NCBI RefSeq assembly: GCF_900114635.1
Contig: NZ_FOTQ01000002.1
Location: 124,001-188,000 of the forward strand
From: Shimia aestuarii
GTDB taxonomy: Bacteria > Pseudomonadota > Alphaproteobacteria > Rhodobacterales > Rhodobacteraceae
Direction of reading: 5' to 3'
Length of the DNA stretch: 64,000 bases
The translations under genes were made by a program, and so were the position numbers. This document shows positions 55,987 through 64,000 of the stretch, in pieces. The notes below the pieces were generated by a model, which was not told the origin of the DNA, searched no databases, and was given only the letters and a program-made list of their open reading frames with translations. Each line of letters starts with the position of its first letter. Position 1 is the stretch's first letter.

Positions 55987-56904
55987 CTAGCCCCCAAACA
56001 CCGCCACGGCCACCGCAATCCACACCGGCAGAGAAGCCGCCGCCAAAAGCGTCGTCTGCGCCACCAACGTCGCTGACAACACCCGATCCGCCCCGAAACC
56101 GGCGGCCAGCACATGCGCGCCCGAGGCCGTCGGCAACGCCGCCCAGATCACCACCACAATGGAAATGGTACCGGGCAATCCAAGGCCCAAAGCCACGGCC
56201 ACCGCCACCATCGGCATCACGATCAGCTTCGTTGCGCAAATGATCCCGCTGAACCGGTCCAGCCGCGCCAGCGCCCCCCAGTTCATCGTCGCCCCCACCG
56301 AGATCAGTGCAATCGGGATTGCAGCCTCGGCCAGCATTGTCAGCGGCGCCAGAACCGGTGCCGGGATCTTCCACCCCGACAGCCCCACGGCCACGCCACT
56401 CAAAGACGCCAGCAAAAACGGGTTGAGCGCCACCTTGCGCACCGTGCCCCACACCCCAAGGCTGCCTCCGCGCGACAGGGCCGAGACCGCGAAGACATTC
56501 GCCATCGGCACAGCCATCCCGATGCACACCGCCATCAATGCCGGGTCCGCCGCATCGGTAACGCCCACGGCGATAAAGGCCAGCGCCGAATTGAACCGCC
56601 ACGCGGTCTGCCATGACCCGGCAAAATCAAGGAAACGTTCCGGCCCAAACCGCCGCGCCTGCCACGCCACGATCAGCGCGACGCCCATCAATCCCCAGAC
56701 CACCGGCGCAATCGTGACAATCGCGCCGGGGCGGATTTCCCGCGTCGACGCGGCCACGAACAACAGCGCCGGGAACAGGATTTCAAAGTTGAGCTTGTCC
56801 AGCCCCTGCCACGCATTGACCGACAGGCGATCCCGGATCAGCCCGCCCAACCCCACCAGAAGGAAGGACGGCATCAGCCCGATCAGGATCGCCAGAAATG
56901 CCAT
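55987..56904 (-). CDS. AEC family transporter (auxin efflux carrier-like)
   Basis: 305 residues with about ten transmembrane helices arranged as two five-helix repeats. Stretches such as FLLVGLGGLIRDRLSVNAWQ and ALLFVAASTREI belong to this family. A proline-rich crossing-helix segment is expected around VGLSGWKIPAPVLAPLTMLA. The substrate is probably a carboxylate such as malate, but the sequence does not prove that. It ends close to the CatB-type gene (convergent) and follows SulP by 18 bases. Confidence 0.82.
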   Translation of the reverse strand: MAFLAILIGLMPSFLLVGLGGLIRDRLSVNAWQGLDKLNFEILFPALLFVAASTREIRPGAIVTIAPVVWGLMGVALIVAWQARRFGPERFLDFAGSWQTAWRFNSALAFIAVGVTDAADPALMAVCIGMAVPMANVFAVSALSRGGSLGVWGTVRKVALNPFLLASLSGVAVGLSGWKIPAPVLAPLTMLAEAAIPIALISVGATMNWGALARLDRFSGIICATKLIVMPMVAVAVALGLGLPGTISIVVVIWAALPTASGAHVLAAGFGADRVLSATLVAQTTLLAAASLPVWIAVAVAVFGG

Positions 56905-56922
56905 GTCAAAGGTCCGAAGCTA

Positions 56923-58563
56923 TCAGTGCCCGCCCAAAATACCGGTGCGCACCGAATAGTCGACAGCCACCTCGTATTCGGGGTCATCATCACTGTCGAT
57001 CATCAAGTGTCCGGCCCGGCTCAGCAACTGGTGACAGTCGCGGCTCAGATGGCGCAGCGCCACCGCCTTGCCCGCCGCCTCATACTTGGCCGCAACCGCC
57101 TCGATCGCCTGCAAGGCCGACTGGTCCACAACCCGGCTGCGCTGGAAATCGATGATCACGTGGTCGGGATCATGCGCTACGTCAAACAGTTCGACAAACC
57201 CGTCTGACGAGCCAAAGAACAGCGGCCCTTCGATCTCATAGACCTTGGCCCCCGGATCGCTTGCGCTCTCGCGGGTGATGGCGTGAATGCGGCGCGCGTT
57301 CTGCCAGCTATAGGCCAGCGCCGACACGATCACACCGACCACAACAGCAACGGCAAGGTCTTCCATCACTGTCACCACCGTCACCAGAACGATCACGAAG
57401 GCATCCATCAAGGGCACCTTGCGCATGATCTTGAAAGAGTTCCACGCAAATGTGCCGATCACCACCATGAACATCACACCGACCAGCGCGGCCAGCGGGA
57501 TCTGCTCGATGAGCGGGCTTGCCGCCACGATGAACAACAACAGGAACAGCGCCGCCGCGATCCCGGCAATCCGCGTACGCCCGCCGGATTTCACGTTGAT
57601 CATCGACTGACCGATCATTGCACAACCGCCCATACCGCCAAAGAAACCAGTGGTCACATTTGCCACCCCTTGCGCGATACATTCTTGCGAGGCACCGCCG
57701 CGTTTATTGGTCATTTCCCCCACAAGGTTCAGCGTCAGCAGGCTCTCGATCAACCCAATCGCTGCCAGAATGACCGCATAAGGCAGGATGATATAGAAGG
57801 TCTCAAGATTGAGTGGCACCGCCGGAATATGGAACTGCGGCAGCCCCCCTTCGATCGACGCCATATCGCCCACACGCGGCACATCCAGCCCAAAGGCAAT
57901 CACCACAAAAGCCGTGATCGCAATCCCCGCCAGCGGCGCCGGGATCACCTTGGTCACTTTCGGCAGCCCCCAGACGATCAGCATCGTCAGGCCCACCAGC
58001 GCCAGCATCGTATAAAGCTGCATCCCCGAGAGCCATTCGCCCCCAGACATGCCATGCCCGTCACTCACCATGGAGCCCGGCACTTTGAACTGGCTCATCT
58101 GAGCCAGGAAAATCACGATCGCCAGCCCGTTCACAAAGCCCAGCATCACCGGATGCGGCACCAGCCGGATGAACTTGCCCCAATGCATCGCCCCGGCGAT
58201 GACCTGCAAAATGCCCATCAGAACCACGGTCGCAAAAAGGTATTCGACCCCGTGCTCGGCCACCAGCGCGACCATCACCACGGCCAACGCCCCGGTCGCC
58301 CCCGAAATCATGCCGGGTCGCCCGCCGATCACCGCCGTGATCAGACCCACAAGGAAGGCCGCATAAAGCCCCACCAGCGGGTGCACCCCGGCGACAAAGG
58401 CAAAAGCCACCGCTTCCGGCACCAGCGCCAGCGCCACGGTCAGCCCCGAAAGCACCTCGGTGCGGATCCGACCAATGGTGAACCCCTCGTCCTGCATGAT
58501 CGAAAGGTTGGGGGGAGAAATGTTTTTGGCCAGCATGGCCAGAGCCGCGCGTCGCATAGGCAT
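56923..58563 (-). CDS. SulP family anion transporter with STAS domain
   Basis: About 546 residues, membrane domain of about 12-14 helices. Signatures are GLTVALALVPEAVAFAFVAG, GLYAAFLVGLITAVIGGRPG and GFFGGMGGCAMIGQSMINVK. The C-terminal cytoplasmic STAS domain carries VIIDFQRSRVVDQSALQAIE. It may carry sulfate or bicarbonate. The first ATG (58563) and a second two codons later (58557, with AGGA five bases ahead) are both possible starts. It may be co-transcribed with the AEC gene downstream. Confidence 0.9.
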   Translation of the reverse strand: MPMRRAALAMLAKNISPPNLSIMQDEGFTIGRIRTEVLSGLTVALALVPEAVAFAFVAGVHPLVGLYAAFLVGLITAVIGGRPGMISGATGALAVVMVALVAEHGVEYLFATVVLMGILQVIAGAMHWGKFIRLVPHPVMLGFVNGLAIVIFLAQMSQFKVPGSMVSDGHGMSGGEWLSGMQLYTMLALVGLTMLIVWGLPKVTKVIPAPLAGIAITAFVVIAFGLDVPRVGDMASIEGGLPQFHIPAVPLNLETFYIILPYAVILAAIGLIESLLTLNLVGEMTNKRGGASQECIAQGVANVTTGFFGGMGGCAMIGQSMINVKSGGRTRIAGIAAALFLLLFIVAASPLIEQIPLAALVGVMFMVVIGTFAWNSFKIMRKVPLMDAFVIVLVTVVTVMEDLAVAVVVGVIVSALAYSWQNARRIHAITRESASDPGAKVYEIEGPLFFGSSDGFVELFDVAHDPDHVIIDFQRSRVVDQSALQAIEAVAAKYEAAGKAVALRHLSRDCHQLLSRAGHLMIDSDDDPEYEVAVDYSVRTGILGGH

Positions 58564-58760
58564 CCTGTCTGATTGGGAGTGTTCGCTTGCGCCCGTCCCT
58601 AACGGGTCTGCTGCAGTTCCACAATAGTAGTGGCACGACTTGAACGCGCCGATGCGCCAAATCCACAGCATTTGCTCACGAAACCGTCGACGAATGTGAC
58701 TGGACCCGCCTGTGCCTGCCTTGCAAGCTGGCCAGAGGCTCCCAAGCAAAGGCCCCTCTC

Positions 58761-59333
58761 ATGCGCTGGCTTCTGTCCTTCCTGCTAATTCCGTTTCTGC
58801 TTGCGACATCCCCGCTCGCAGCGCAGGATCAACAGGGAAATGACACGCCCGGCGACTGGATCGTGACCCACTTTTCCACGTTCGGTCTCTGGAGCAGCAT
58901 TTGCGACGAGCGGATCGAAGACGGCACCCTGAACCAGCGCTGCTACATCCGCTGGGTGGACGTGTTTTCTCCTCGCCCCCACTTTGCCGCCCAGTTCCTG
59001 TTCATCACACCCGAAACCGACGGGCCAAGCGTGGCGTTTGGTATTGAACCGGGCACCTTCTTTGCCCCCGACGGATTCCGCATCACCAACACGCCGGATG
59101 ACGTCCTCTGGTCCACCACGCGCGGTGGCTGTCTGACCGGGCTAAGCTGCGTCTTTTCCGGCCCGGAGGCCGAACCGCTCCTTTCTGCCATGCAAATGGG
59201 CACGGCCTTCCGCTTTACCTTCACCGACCGGCACGGCAGGGCGCAGGATCTGACATGGCCGCTCATCGGATTTGATGCCGCGTTTTCCGACTTCGAAACC
59301 CAGTCTCGCAGCCGAAACTTGCCATCGCGTTAA
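58761..59333 (+). CDS. IalB-like secreted protein
   Basis: 190 residues. A signal peptide (LLSFLLIPFLLATSPLAAQ) precedes a domain with the invasion-associated locus B pattern: GDWIVTHFSTFGLWSSICD, RCYIRWVDVFS, GGCLTGLSCVFSG. Four cysteines can form two disulfides in the periplasm. IalB-like proteins are widespread in free-living alphaproteobacteria and their role there is unclear. Divergent from SulP. Confidence 0.75.
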   Translation: MRWLLSFLLIPFLLATSPLAAQDQQGNDTPGDWIVTHFSTFGLWSSICDERIEDGTLNQRCYIRWVDVFSPRPHFAAQFLFITPETDGPSVAFGIEPGTFFAPDGFRITNTPDDVLWSTTRGGCLTGLSCVFSGPEAEPLLSAMQMGTAFRFTFTDRHGRAQDLTWPLIGFDAAFSDFETQSRSRNLPSR

Positions 59334-59378
59334 CGCGCGGCTTGGAAATCGCGGTTATTCGAGAACTTCACACGGACC

Positions 59379-59422
59379 ACCGACGCGATACCGACACGAT
59401 ACCGACGTGAAACCGAACGCCG
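59379..59422. repeat. 11-bp direct repeats upstream of mtnP
   Basis: Consecutive 11-base units are ACCGACGCGAT, ACCGACACGAT, ACCGACGTGAA and ACCGAACGCCG. The first two differ at one base; the last two diverge progressively. Spacing equals one helical turn, so all units face the same side of the DNA. They lie in the 246-base gap between the IalB-like gene and mtnP. Confidence 0.55.
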
Positions 59423-59579
59423 TTTTCTTATGAAAAACAGGAGTTTCGCGCCCATTTCTCCGACAACGCACCGCCCAACCGCACCCCGCTTTCATCTTTC
59501 CTTCACCCCTGCCAAGCTGGTTGCATTTCCCCCGCCACCGGCTCAACAATGCGCTGACCAAAAAAGAGAAGGCACCCCA

Positions 59580-60458
59580 ATGAGTGACACCATGATTGCC
59601 GTGATCGGCGGTTCGGGCATTTACGAGATCGACGGGCTGGAAAATGCCGCGTGGCAAAGCGTCGAAACCCCTTGGGGGGCGCCCTCTGACCAGATCCTGA
59701 CCGGCACGCTGGGTGGCGTCAAAATGGCCTTCCTGCCCCGCCACGGGCGCGGCCATGTGCACACACCGACCTCGGTGCCCTACCGCGCCAATATCGACGC
59801 ACTGAAACGCCTTGGCGTGACCGACGTGATCTCGGTTTCCGCGGTCGGGTCGTTCCGCGAAGAAATGGCGCCCGGAGATTTTGTCGTTGTAGATCAGTTT
59901 ATTGACCGCACCTTTGCCCGCGAGAAATCCTTCTTCGGCCCCGGCCTCGTCGCCCATGTCAGCGTCGCCCACCCGACCTGCCCGCGCCTGTCCGAGGCGT
60001 GTTTCACCGCCGCCACTAACGCCGGGATCACCGTGCACAAGGGTGGCACCTACCTTGCCATGGAAGGTCCGCAATTCTCGACGCTGGCTGAATCCAAAAT
60101 GTACCGTGAACATTGGGGCGCGGACGTGATCGGCATGACCAACATGCCCGAGGCCAAACTCGCCCGCGAAGCCGAGCTCTGCTATGCCTCGGTGGCCATG
60201 GTCACGGATTACGACAGCTGGCATCCCGATCACGGCGAAGTGGACGTGGCCGAGATCATCGCCACCCTGACCGGCAACGCCCAGAAGGGCCGCGATCTCG
60301 TTGCACGCCTGCCTGCCTTGCTTGGCGCCTCGCGCGCGCCCTGCCCGCATGGCTGCGACCGCGCGCTGGAATTCGCCATCCTGACCGCCCCCGACGCACG
60401 CGACCCGGCCATGATCGCCAAGCTTGATGCCGTTGCGGGACGCGTTCTAACCCCCTAA
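59580..60458 (+). CDS. mtnP: S-methyl-5'-thioadenosine phosphorylase
   Basis: 292 residues. Splits methylthioadenosine into adenine and methylthioribose-1-phosphate during polyamine and methionine salvage. Motifs are VIGGSGIYEIDGLE, PRHGRGHVHTPTSVPYRAN, TYLAMEGPQFSTLAESKMY and VTDYDSWHP. I chose the ATG at 59580 (MSDTMIAVIGGSG), which has AGAAGG eight bases ahead. The adenine it releases is reused by Apt, encoded 1.2 kb away. Confidence 0.95.
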   Translation: MSDTMIAVIGGSGIYEIDGLENAAWQSVETPWGAPSDQILTGTLGGVKMAFLPRHGRGHVHTPTSVPYRANIDALKRLGVTDVISVSAVGSFREEMAPGDFVVVDQFIDRTFAREKSFFGPGLVAHVSVAHPTCPRLSEACFTAATNAGITVHKGGTYLAMEGPQFSTLAESKMYREHWGADVIGMTNMPEAKLAREAELCYASVAMVTDYDSWHPDHGEVDVAEIIATLTGNAQKGRDLVARLPALLGASRAPCPHGCDRALEFAILTAPDARDPAMIAKLDAVAGRVLTP

Positions 60459-60475
60459 CCGAAAAGCTTTTTCCC

Positions 60476-61105
60476 ATGTCCTTTGATCTCTGGCTCACCT
60501 TTGTCGCCGCCTCAACCGCGCTTCTTCTGATCCCCGGCCCCACCATTCTTCTGGTCCTGTCCTACGCGCTCAGCCAGGGGCGACAGGTGGCCGTGGCCAC
60601 AGCCGCCGGGGTCGCGCTTGGCGACTTTGTCGCCATGACAACCTCCCTGTTGGGTCTGGGCGCGCTCGTGCTGGCATCGGCCACGGCGTTTACGGTTTTG
60701 AAATGGGTTGGTGCTATCTATCTCGTCTGGCTCGGGTTCAAGATGTTGAAAAGCGCGCGCCATGCGGAACTGGGCGATCTGATGTCGTCACGCGCCCTGC
60801 CCGCGCGCGGCGTCTTTACCCATGCCGCCGCCGTCACCGCGCTCAATCCCAAGAGCATCGGGTTCTTCATCGCCTTCGTGCCGCAGTTTCTTGACCCGAC
60901 CCGCGCCCTGTTGCCGCAATTCGCCATCCTGATTGCCACCTTCGTAACCCTCGCCGCGCTCAACGCACTGGCCTACGCGCTCTTGGCCGACCGCCTGCGC
61001 GCCCGCATCGAGCGCCCCGCGGTGATCCGCTGGCTGACCCGCGCCGGGGGCATCACATTGGTCGGAATGGGCATTCTGACGGCAACACTGAGGCGCGCGG
61101 CCTAA
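60476..61105 (+). CDS. LysE/RhtB family exporter
   Basis: 209 residues, about six transmembrane helices. The pattern LLIPGPTILLVLSYALSQG is the family N-terminus, followed by VGAIYLVWLGFKMLK and LNPKSIGFFIAFVPQF. These proteins export amino acids or related metabolites such as homoserine lactone precursors and threonine. The start is ATG at 60476, 17 bases after mtnP, so the two may be co-transcribed. The end overlaps the RHH-like gene by four bases. Confidence 0.88.
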   Translation: MSFDLWLTFVAASTALLLIPGPTILLVLSYALSQGRQVAVATAAGVALGDFVAMTTSLLGLGALVLASATAFTVLKWVGAIYLVWLGFKMLKSARHAELGDLMSSRALPARGVFTHAAAVTALNPKSIGFFIAFVPQFLDPTRALLPQFAILIATFVTLAALNALAYALLADRLRARIERPAVIRWLTRAGGITLVGMGILTATLRRAA

Positions 61106-61305
61106 TCGCTCTGATGTTCCTTCATGAAGCGCCGGATGAACCCCCGGATTTCCCGGGCCGCGCTCGTGTCCAGATCCTTGCAGAGTTCGACAAAGTCATC
61201 GCGCTCCTGCTTATCCAGTCGCAAAACCAATTGGCTGTCCTTTCTGGACTTCCCTTTTCCGTCTTTCTTTCCCACTCGCGCCCCATGCCCCCGGGCACCC
61301 GACAA
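61102..61305 (-). CDS. Small RHH-like protein
   Basis: Up to 67 residues. A basic N-terminus (VGKKDGKGKSRKD) is followed by QLVLRLDKQERDDFVELCKD and AREIRGFIRRFMKEHQ. A short strand before two helices suits a ribbon-helix-helix DNA-binding fold, but this is pattern recognition only. The start is uncertain: TTG at 61305 has AAGG six bases ahead, and GTG at 61275 gives 57 residues. It is divergent from the apt leader and a 14-bp palindrome lies 26 bases upstream, fitting self-regulation. Confidence 0.55.
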   Translation of the reverse strand: MSGARGHGARVGKKDGKGKSRKDSQLVLRLDKQERDDFVELCKDLDTSAAREIRGFIRRFMKEHQSD

Positions 61306-61312
61306 GGGCGCC

Positions 61313-61342
61313 TTGACGTTTTATTAATGCAACGTATATACA
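61313..61342 (+). promoter_or_regulatory. Candidate promoter toward apt
   Basis: TTGACG (61313-61318), then a 16- or 18-base spacer and TATATA (61335) or TATACA (61337). Both boxes are close to consensus. The -10 lies inside the palindrome at 61331-61344, so a bound regulator would block it. Confidence 0.5.
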
Positions 61343-61344
61343 TT
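61331..61344. promoter_or_regulatory. Palindromic candidate operator between rhh-like gene and apt
   Basis: AACGTATATACATT is symmetric except at one base pair of positions (AAYGTATATACRTT). It covers the proposed -10 box of the plus-strand promoter and lies just ahead of the minus-strand RHH-like gene. Confidence 0.5.
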
Positions 61345-61400
61345 ACCTATACAACAGCTACACAAACATATCCGAGGCAGTTCGGGAAAGGAATGGCAAA

Positions 61401-61517
61401 ATGAACCTGATCGCGGCAAAAACAATCCTCGTGAATGACCGGATGGACTGGCACAAACCCCATTGCAGCTGGTTCGGGCAGCGCATGTATCGGTCGCTGC
61501 GCCGTCGCTGGGACTGA
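61401..61517 (+). CDS. Possible 38-residue small protein or leader peptide upstream of apt
   Basis: The ATG at 61401 has AAAGGAA about eight bases ahead, and the promoter at 61313 points to it. The product starts [19 protein letters not shown] and ends [10 protein letters not shown], with three Trp and several Arg. It lies about 93 bases before the apt start. It could be a real small protein, a leader peptide that controls apt, or chance. Nothing in the sequence identifies a function. The remainder of the 61306-61609 gap holds only the promoter and palindrome. Confidence 0.35.
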   Translation: MNLIAAKTILVNDRMDWHKPHCSWFGQRMYRSLRRRWD

Positions 61518-61609
61518 CCGCCCAAAATGCGACCACCCGCCCCTTGAATTGCGCCGCCGCATCAGCCAAACCATGGCCCGATGCCACAACCGCGCAAAAG
61601 GGGGCTATG

Positions 61610-62149
61610 ATGGCCAAGAAAACCGAGGTCAAAGACTATATCCGCACCATCGTGGACTTCCCGCATGAAGGGATTCTGTTTCGCGACGTGACCACGCTTT
61701 TTGCGGATCCACGCGGTTTTCGCATGGCCATCGACCAGATGCTGCACCCCTATGCCGGCCAGCGGATCGACAAGGTGATCGGGCTCGAGGCGCGCGGTTT
61801 CATCCTTGGCGGCGCCATCGCCCACCAGCTCAGCGTCGGCTTTGTCCCCGTGCGCAAAAAGGGCAAGCTGCCCGGCACCACGATCTCCGAAGAATACAAG
61901 CTCGAATATGGCGAAGCGATCATGGAAATCCATGACGACGCCATTCAGCCCGGCGAAAAGATCCTTCTGGTCGATGACCTGCTGGCCACAGGCGGAACGG
62001 CCGAGGCCGGGATCAAGCTGGTCGAACGTCTGGGCGGAGAGATCATCGGCTGCGTCTTCATCGTTGACCTGCCTGAACTGGGCGGGCGAAAACGGCTCGA
62101 GGACATGGGCATGGATGTCACCGTCTTGTGTGAGTTCGAAGGTCTCTGA
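61610..62149 (+). CDS. apt: Adenine phosphoribosyltransferase
   Basis: 179 residues. Makes AMP from adenine and PRPP. The PRPP loop is [34 protein letters not shown] and [13 protein letters not shown] are also typical of Apt. Two ATGs stand side by side (61607 and 61610); I use the second, and AAGGGGG lies just ahead. Purine salvage here is consistent with mtnP upstream. The leader region is unusual, with a palindrome and a small ORF. Confidence 0.94.
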   Translation: MAKKTEVKDYIRTIVDFPHEGILFRDVTTLFADPRGFRMAIDQMLHPYAGQRIDKVIGLEARGFILGGAIAHQLSVGFVPVRKKGKLPGTTISEEYKLEYGEAIMEIHDDAIQPGEKILLVDDLLATGGTAEAGIKLVERLGGEIIGCVFIVDLPELGGRKRLEDMGMDVTVLCEFEGL

Positions 62150-62203
62150 GGGGCGTAGCCCGTCGCAGCGAGACCGCTAATCCATTGGGATACCCCGGAA
62201 AGA

Positions 62204-63616
62204 TCAACCCGGCGCCAGCACCGCGCCGGGGTTCATGATGCCCTGCGGGTCCAACGCCTGTTTGATCGCGCGCATCGCCTTCAGCTTCGCCGGATCACCA
62301 TACCGCTCCAGGTCTTCCACCTTGAGCCGCCCCACACCATGTTCCGCACTGAACGACCCGCCCAAAGCCATGACGAGATCATGCACCCGGCGTGACACGT
62401 CATGGCGCAGGTCATCGTATTCCGAACGATCATGCCCGTCTTGGGGAAAAACGTTGAAATGCAGATTGCCATCGCCCAGATGGCCAAAACAGTTCACCCG
62501 AAATGGCCCCAGCGCCCGCACAGCCCCGGTCGCCTCTTCGATGAACCCCGCAAGCGCGCCCAGCGGCAGGGAAATGTCGTGGCTGGCCACGGACCCAACG
62601 ATCTTGTTCGCTTCCGGGATCGCTTCGCGCAAACGCCAGAACGCCGCGCGTTGCTGATCGCTCTGGGCAATGACGCCATCGCTGACCAATCCCGCCTCCA
62701 AGCCCGCAGCGAAAACCGTTTCCAGCGCATTGTCGGCCCCGCGTGACAGGCCAAGTTCCACAAGTACCATCCATTCGGGGGCCGGGGAAATCGGCTGACG
62801 CGTATCGGGCAGGTGTTCCGCAACAAACTCCAGCCCCTGCCGGTGGATCAGCTCAAAGGCCGAGACCCCTTCTCCGGCCTCGGCCCGCGCCAGCGCCAGC
62901 AACTCGAGCGCTGCTGATGGATCCCTGACCACCATCAGCGCCGTCCCCACCGAGGCCGGGCGCGCAAAAAGCTTGAGCGCCGCCGCCGTGATCACCCCAA
63001 GTGTCCCTTCGGCGCCAATCAAAAGGTTGCGCAGATCATAACCGGTGTTGTCCTTGCGCAGCCGCGTCAGCCCGTTCCAGATCTCGCCATTGGGCAGCAC
63101 CGCTTCCAGCCCAAGGCACAGGTCACGCGCATTGCCATAGCGCAGCACGTTCACGCCGCCGGCATTGGTCGACAAGTTGCCCCCGATCCGCGCCGACCCT
63201 TCCGAGCCAAGCGACAATGGGAAAAGCCGGTCTTCTGCTTCCGCCGCGCTCTGGAGATCGGCGAGGATCACACCCGCCTCCGCGACGATCACATTCTCCA
63301 GCGGATGGACCGCGCGCACCCGGTTCATCCGCTCCAGCGACAGCACAAGTGGCCGCGCCGTGCCGGGCATCACCTGCCCGCCGACAAGCCCCGTGCCGCC
63401 CCCATAAGGCACAACCCCAACCCGCGCGCGCCCGCAGGCCCGCAGGATCGTGGCCACCTCTTCGACTGTTCTGGGCAGGGCCAACACCCCGCCATCCCCG
63501 CGAAACCGCCCGCGCGGCTCTTCAAGGAAACGCGCCTCGACCGGGCGCAGGGTCTGTGGCGGCAACTCGGCGGCAAGCACCGTGACAAAAGCATCTGAAA
63601 CAGGATCAAGCGTCAT
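62204..63616 (-). CDS. FAD-binding oxidase, GlcD/lactate dehydrogenase-like
   Basis: 470 residues. The FAD_binding_4 part has VVPYGGGTGLVGGQ, GSARIGGNLSTNAGGVNVLRYGN and LLIGAEGTLGVITAAALKL. The C-terminal oxidase domain shows NCFGHLGDGNLHFNVFPQ and SAEHGVGRLK, which bind metal in D-2-hydroxyacid dehydrogenases. Substrates of the family include glycolate, D-lactate and D-2-hydroxyglutarate. No glcE or glcF gene is adjacent, so a single-subunit D-2-hydroxyacid dehydrogenase is likely. Confidence 0.85.
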   Translation of the reverse strand: MTLDPVSDAFVTVLAAELPPQTLRPVEARFLEEPRGRFRGDGGVLALPRTVEEVATILRACGRARVGVVPYGGGTGLVGGQVMPGTARPLVLSLERMNRVRAVHPLENVIVAEAGVILADLQSAAEAEDRLFPLSLGSEGSARIGGNLSTNAGGVNVLRYGNARDLCLGLEAVLPNGEIWNGLTRLRKDNTGYDLRNLLIGAEGTLGVITAAALKLFARPASVGTALMVVRDPSAALELLALARAEAGEGVSAFELIHRQGLEFVAEHLPDTRQPISPAPEWMVLVELGLSRGADNALETVFAAGLEAGLVSDGVIAQSDQQRAAFWRLREAIPEANKIVGSVASHDISLPLGALAGFIEEATGAVRALGPFRVNCFGHLGDGNLHFNVFPQDGHDRSEYDDLRHDVSRRVHDLVMALGGSFSAEHGVGRLKVEDLERYGDPAKLKAMRAIKQALDPQGIMNPGAVLAPG

Positions 63617-63649
63617 GCCCCAAGGTCTAAGCGGCCTTGCGCCGCCCGT

Positions 63650-64000
63650 CTAGGGCTCGCGCAAATAGCGCGGTTGCAGCACCAGTATCGTCGGACGCCG
63701 CGGCAAGGACCGCAGACTCAGCTCGACGCTGTTGTCGCCCCGGTTGACCACCTCATACGCATCCGACATCCCCGCCAGAAAACCGGAAAGCGTATAATCT
63801 CCGAACCAATGCATCGGGATCACCACCTGCGCCTTCAGGCGCCGCAGAACCCGCATCATGGATGGCACATCCAGCGTCATGCCCCCATCCACCGCCGCCA
63901 TCACCACGTCCATACGACCGAGCGCAGCATATTGCGCGGCATTGGGCTCGTGATGCAGATGCCCCAGATGTCCGATACACAGCCCCGCCACCTCGAACAC
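63650..64000 (-). CDS. Metallo-beta-lactamase-fold hydrolase, C-terminal part only
   Basis: About 116 residues visible; the N-terminus lies beyond the window end. The part seen has IGHLGHLHHEPNAAQYAALG, DVVMAAVDGGMTLD and VVIPMHWFGDYTLSGF, consistent with UlaG-like metal-dependent hydrolases whose histidines hold the metal. The missing first half should contain the HxHxDH motif. The substrate is unknown. It is transcribed toward the FAD oxidase gene, 33 bases away. Confidence 0.7.
   Translation of the reverse strand: MFEVAGLCIGHLGHLHHEPNAAQYAALGRMDVVMAAVDGGMTLDVPSMMRVLRRLKAQVVIPMHWFGDYTLSGFLAGMSDAYEVVNRGDNSVELSLRSLPRRPTILVLQPRYLREP

Noticed and set aside
1-64000. Insertion sequences, prophage or CRISPR arrays
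   Set aside because: I looked for transposase or integrase-like proteins, terminal repeats with target duplications and regular repeat-spacer arrays, and found none.

Overview
The window is GC-rich, densely coded chromosomal DNA from an alphaproteobacterium. It most resembles the Rhodobacteraceae (Roseobacter group). The evidence is a complete nuo operon with that family's characteristic extra small genes (DUF5337, DUF5333, small lipoproteins, a helix-hairpin-helix tail on NuoE), followed by birA-coaX-rnj, plus a leucine-catabolism (liu) operon, a SulP transporter, an IalB-like protein and PTS-Ntr enzyme I. I see no rRNA or tRNA gene, CRISPR array, insertion sequence, prophage or plasmid backbone. 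This is core chromosome with a few accessory genes.

Layout. 1-8.2 kb: a cut-off glycan-binding-domain protein. Then a minus-strand trio (SDR, AlkC-like DNA repair protein, ABC ATPase), a Hint-domain protein, prfC, and an unknown gene translationally coupled to a family 2 glycosyltransferase. 8.2-10.7 kb: an RhlE-type RNA helicase with an interesting leader, and a 2OG-Fe(II) oxygenase. 10.7-31.1 kb, all on the minus strand: nuoA-B-C-D-E-DUF5337-nuoF-lipoprotein-DUF5333-nuoG-lipoprotein-nuoH-I-CMD-J-K-L-M-N. A strong terminator follows, then birA, coaX and rnj. Most nuo genes are joined by 1-4 base overlaps. 31.4-39.1 kb, minus strand: the complete isovaleryl-CoA to acetoacetate route. It comprises isovaleryl-CoA dehydrogenase, both methylcrotonyl-CoA carboxylase subunits, methylglutaconyl-CoA hydratase and HMG-CoA lyase, with an LprI-like protein and a glutathione S-transferase inserted. 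BirA, encoded in the same window, supplies the ligase needed to biotinylate the carboxylase. 39.1-43.9 kb: APC permease, DegT-type aminotransferase, MmgE/PrpD protein and a phosphoglycolate-phosphatase-like HAD protein. 44-47.9 kb: glmU-glmS-alkD, feeding UDP-GlcNAc synthesis for the envelope. 47.9-53.3 kb: a lipoprotein, moaA, lysC and ptsP. 53.3-64 kb: EcsC protein, GNAT, flavin reductase, CatB-type acetyltransferase, AEC and SulP transporters, IalB-like protein, mtnP (methylthioadenosine salvage), LysE exporter, a small RHH-like protein, apt (purine salvage, which uses the adenine released by MtnP), a GlcD-type FAD oxidase and a cut-off metallo-hydrolase.

Non-coding signals are the most unusual part. 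One repeat family, two adjacent hairpins beside a conserved pyrimidine-rich segment, occurs at least four times and abuts stop codons. A second short palindrome family (CCCGGATYAA type) lies between nuoK and nuoJ and also forms the lysC terminator. Dyads that look like operators precede rhlE, the liu operon and the RHH/apt region. I did not find a clearly new multi-gene system. The best leads are these repeat families, the accessory nuo genes with the His/Asp-rich insert of NuoL and the HhH tail of NuoE, and the apt leader region with its small ORF.
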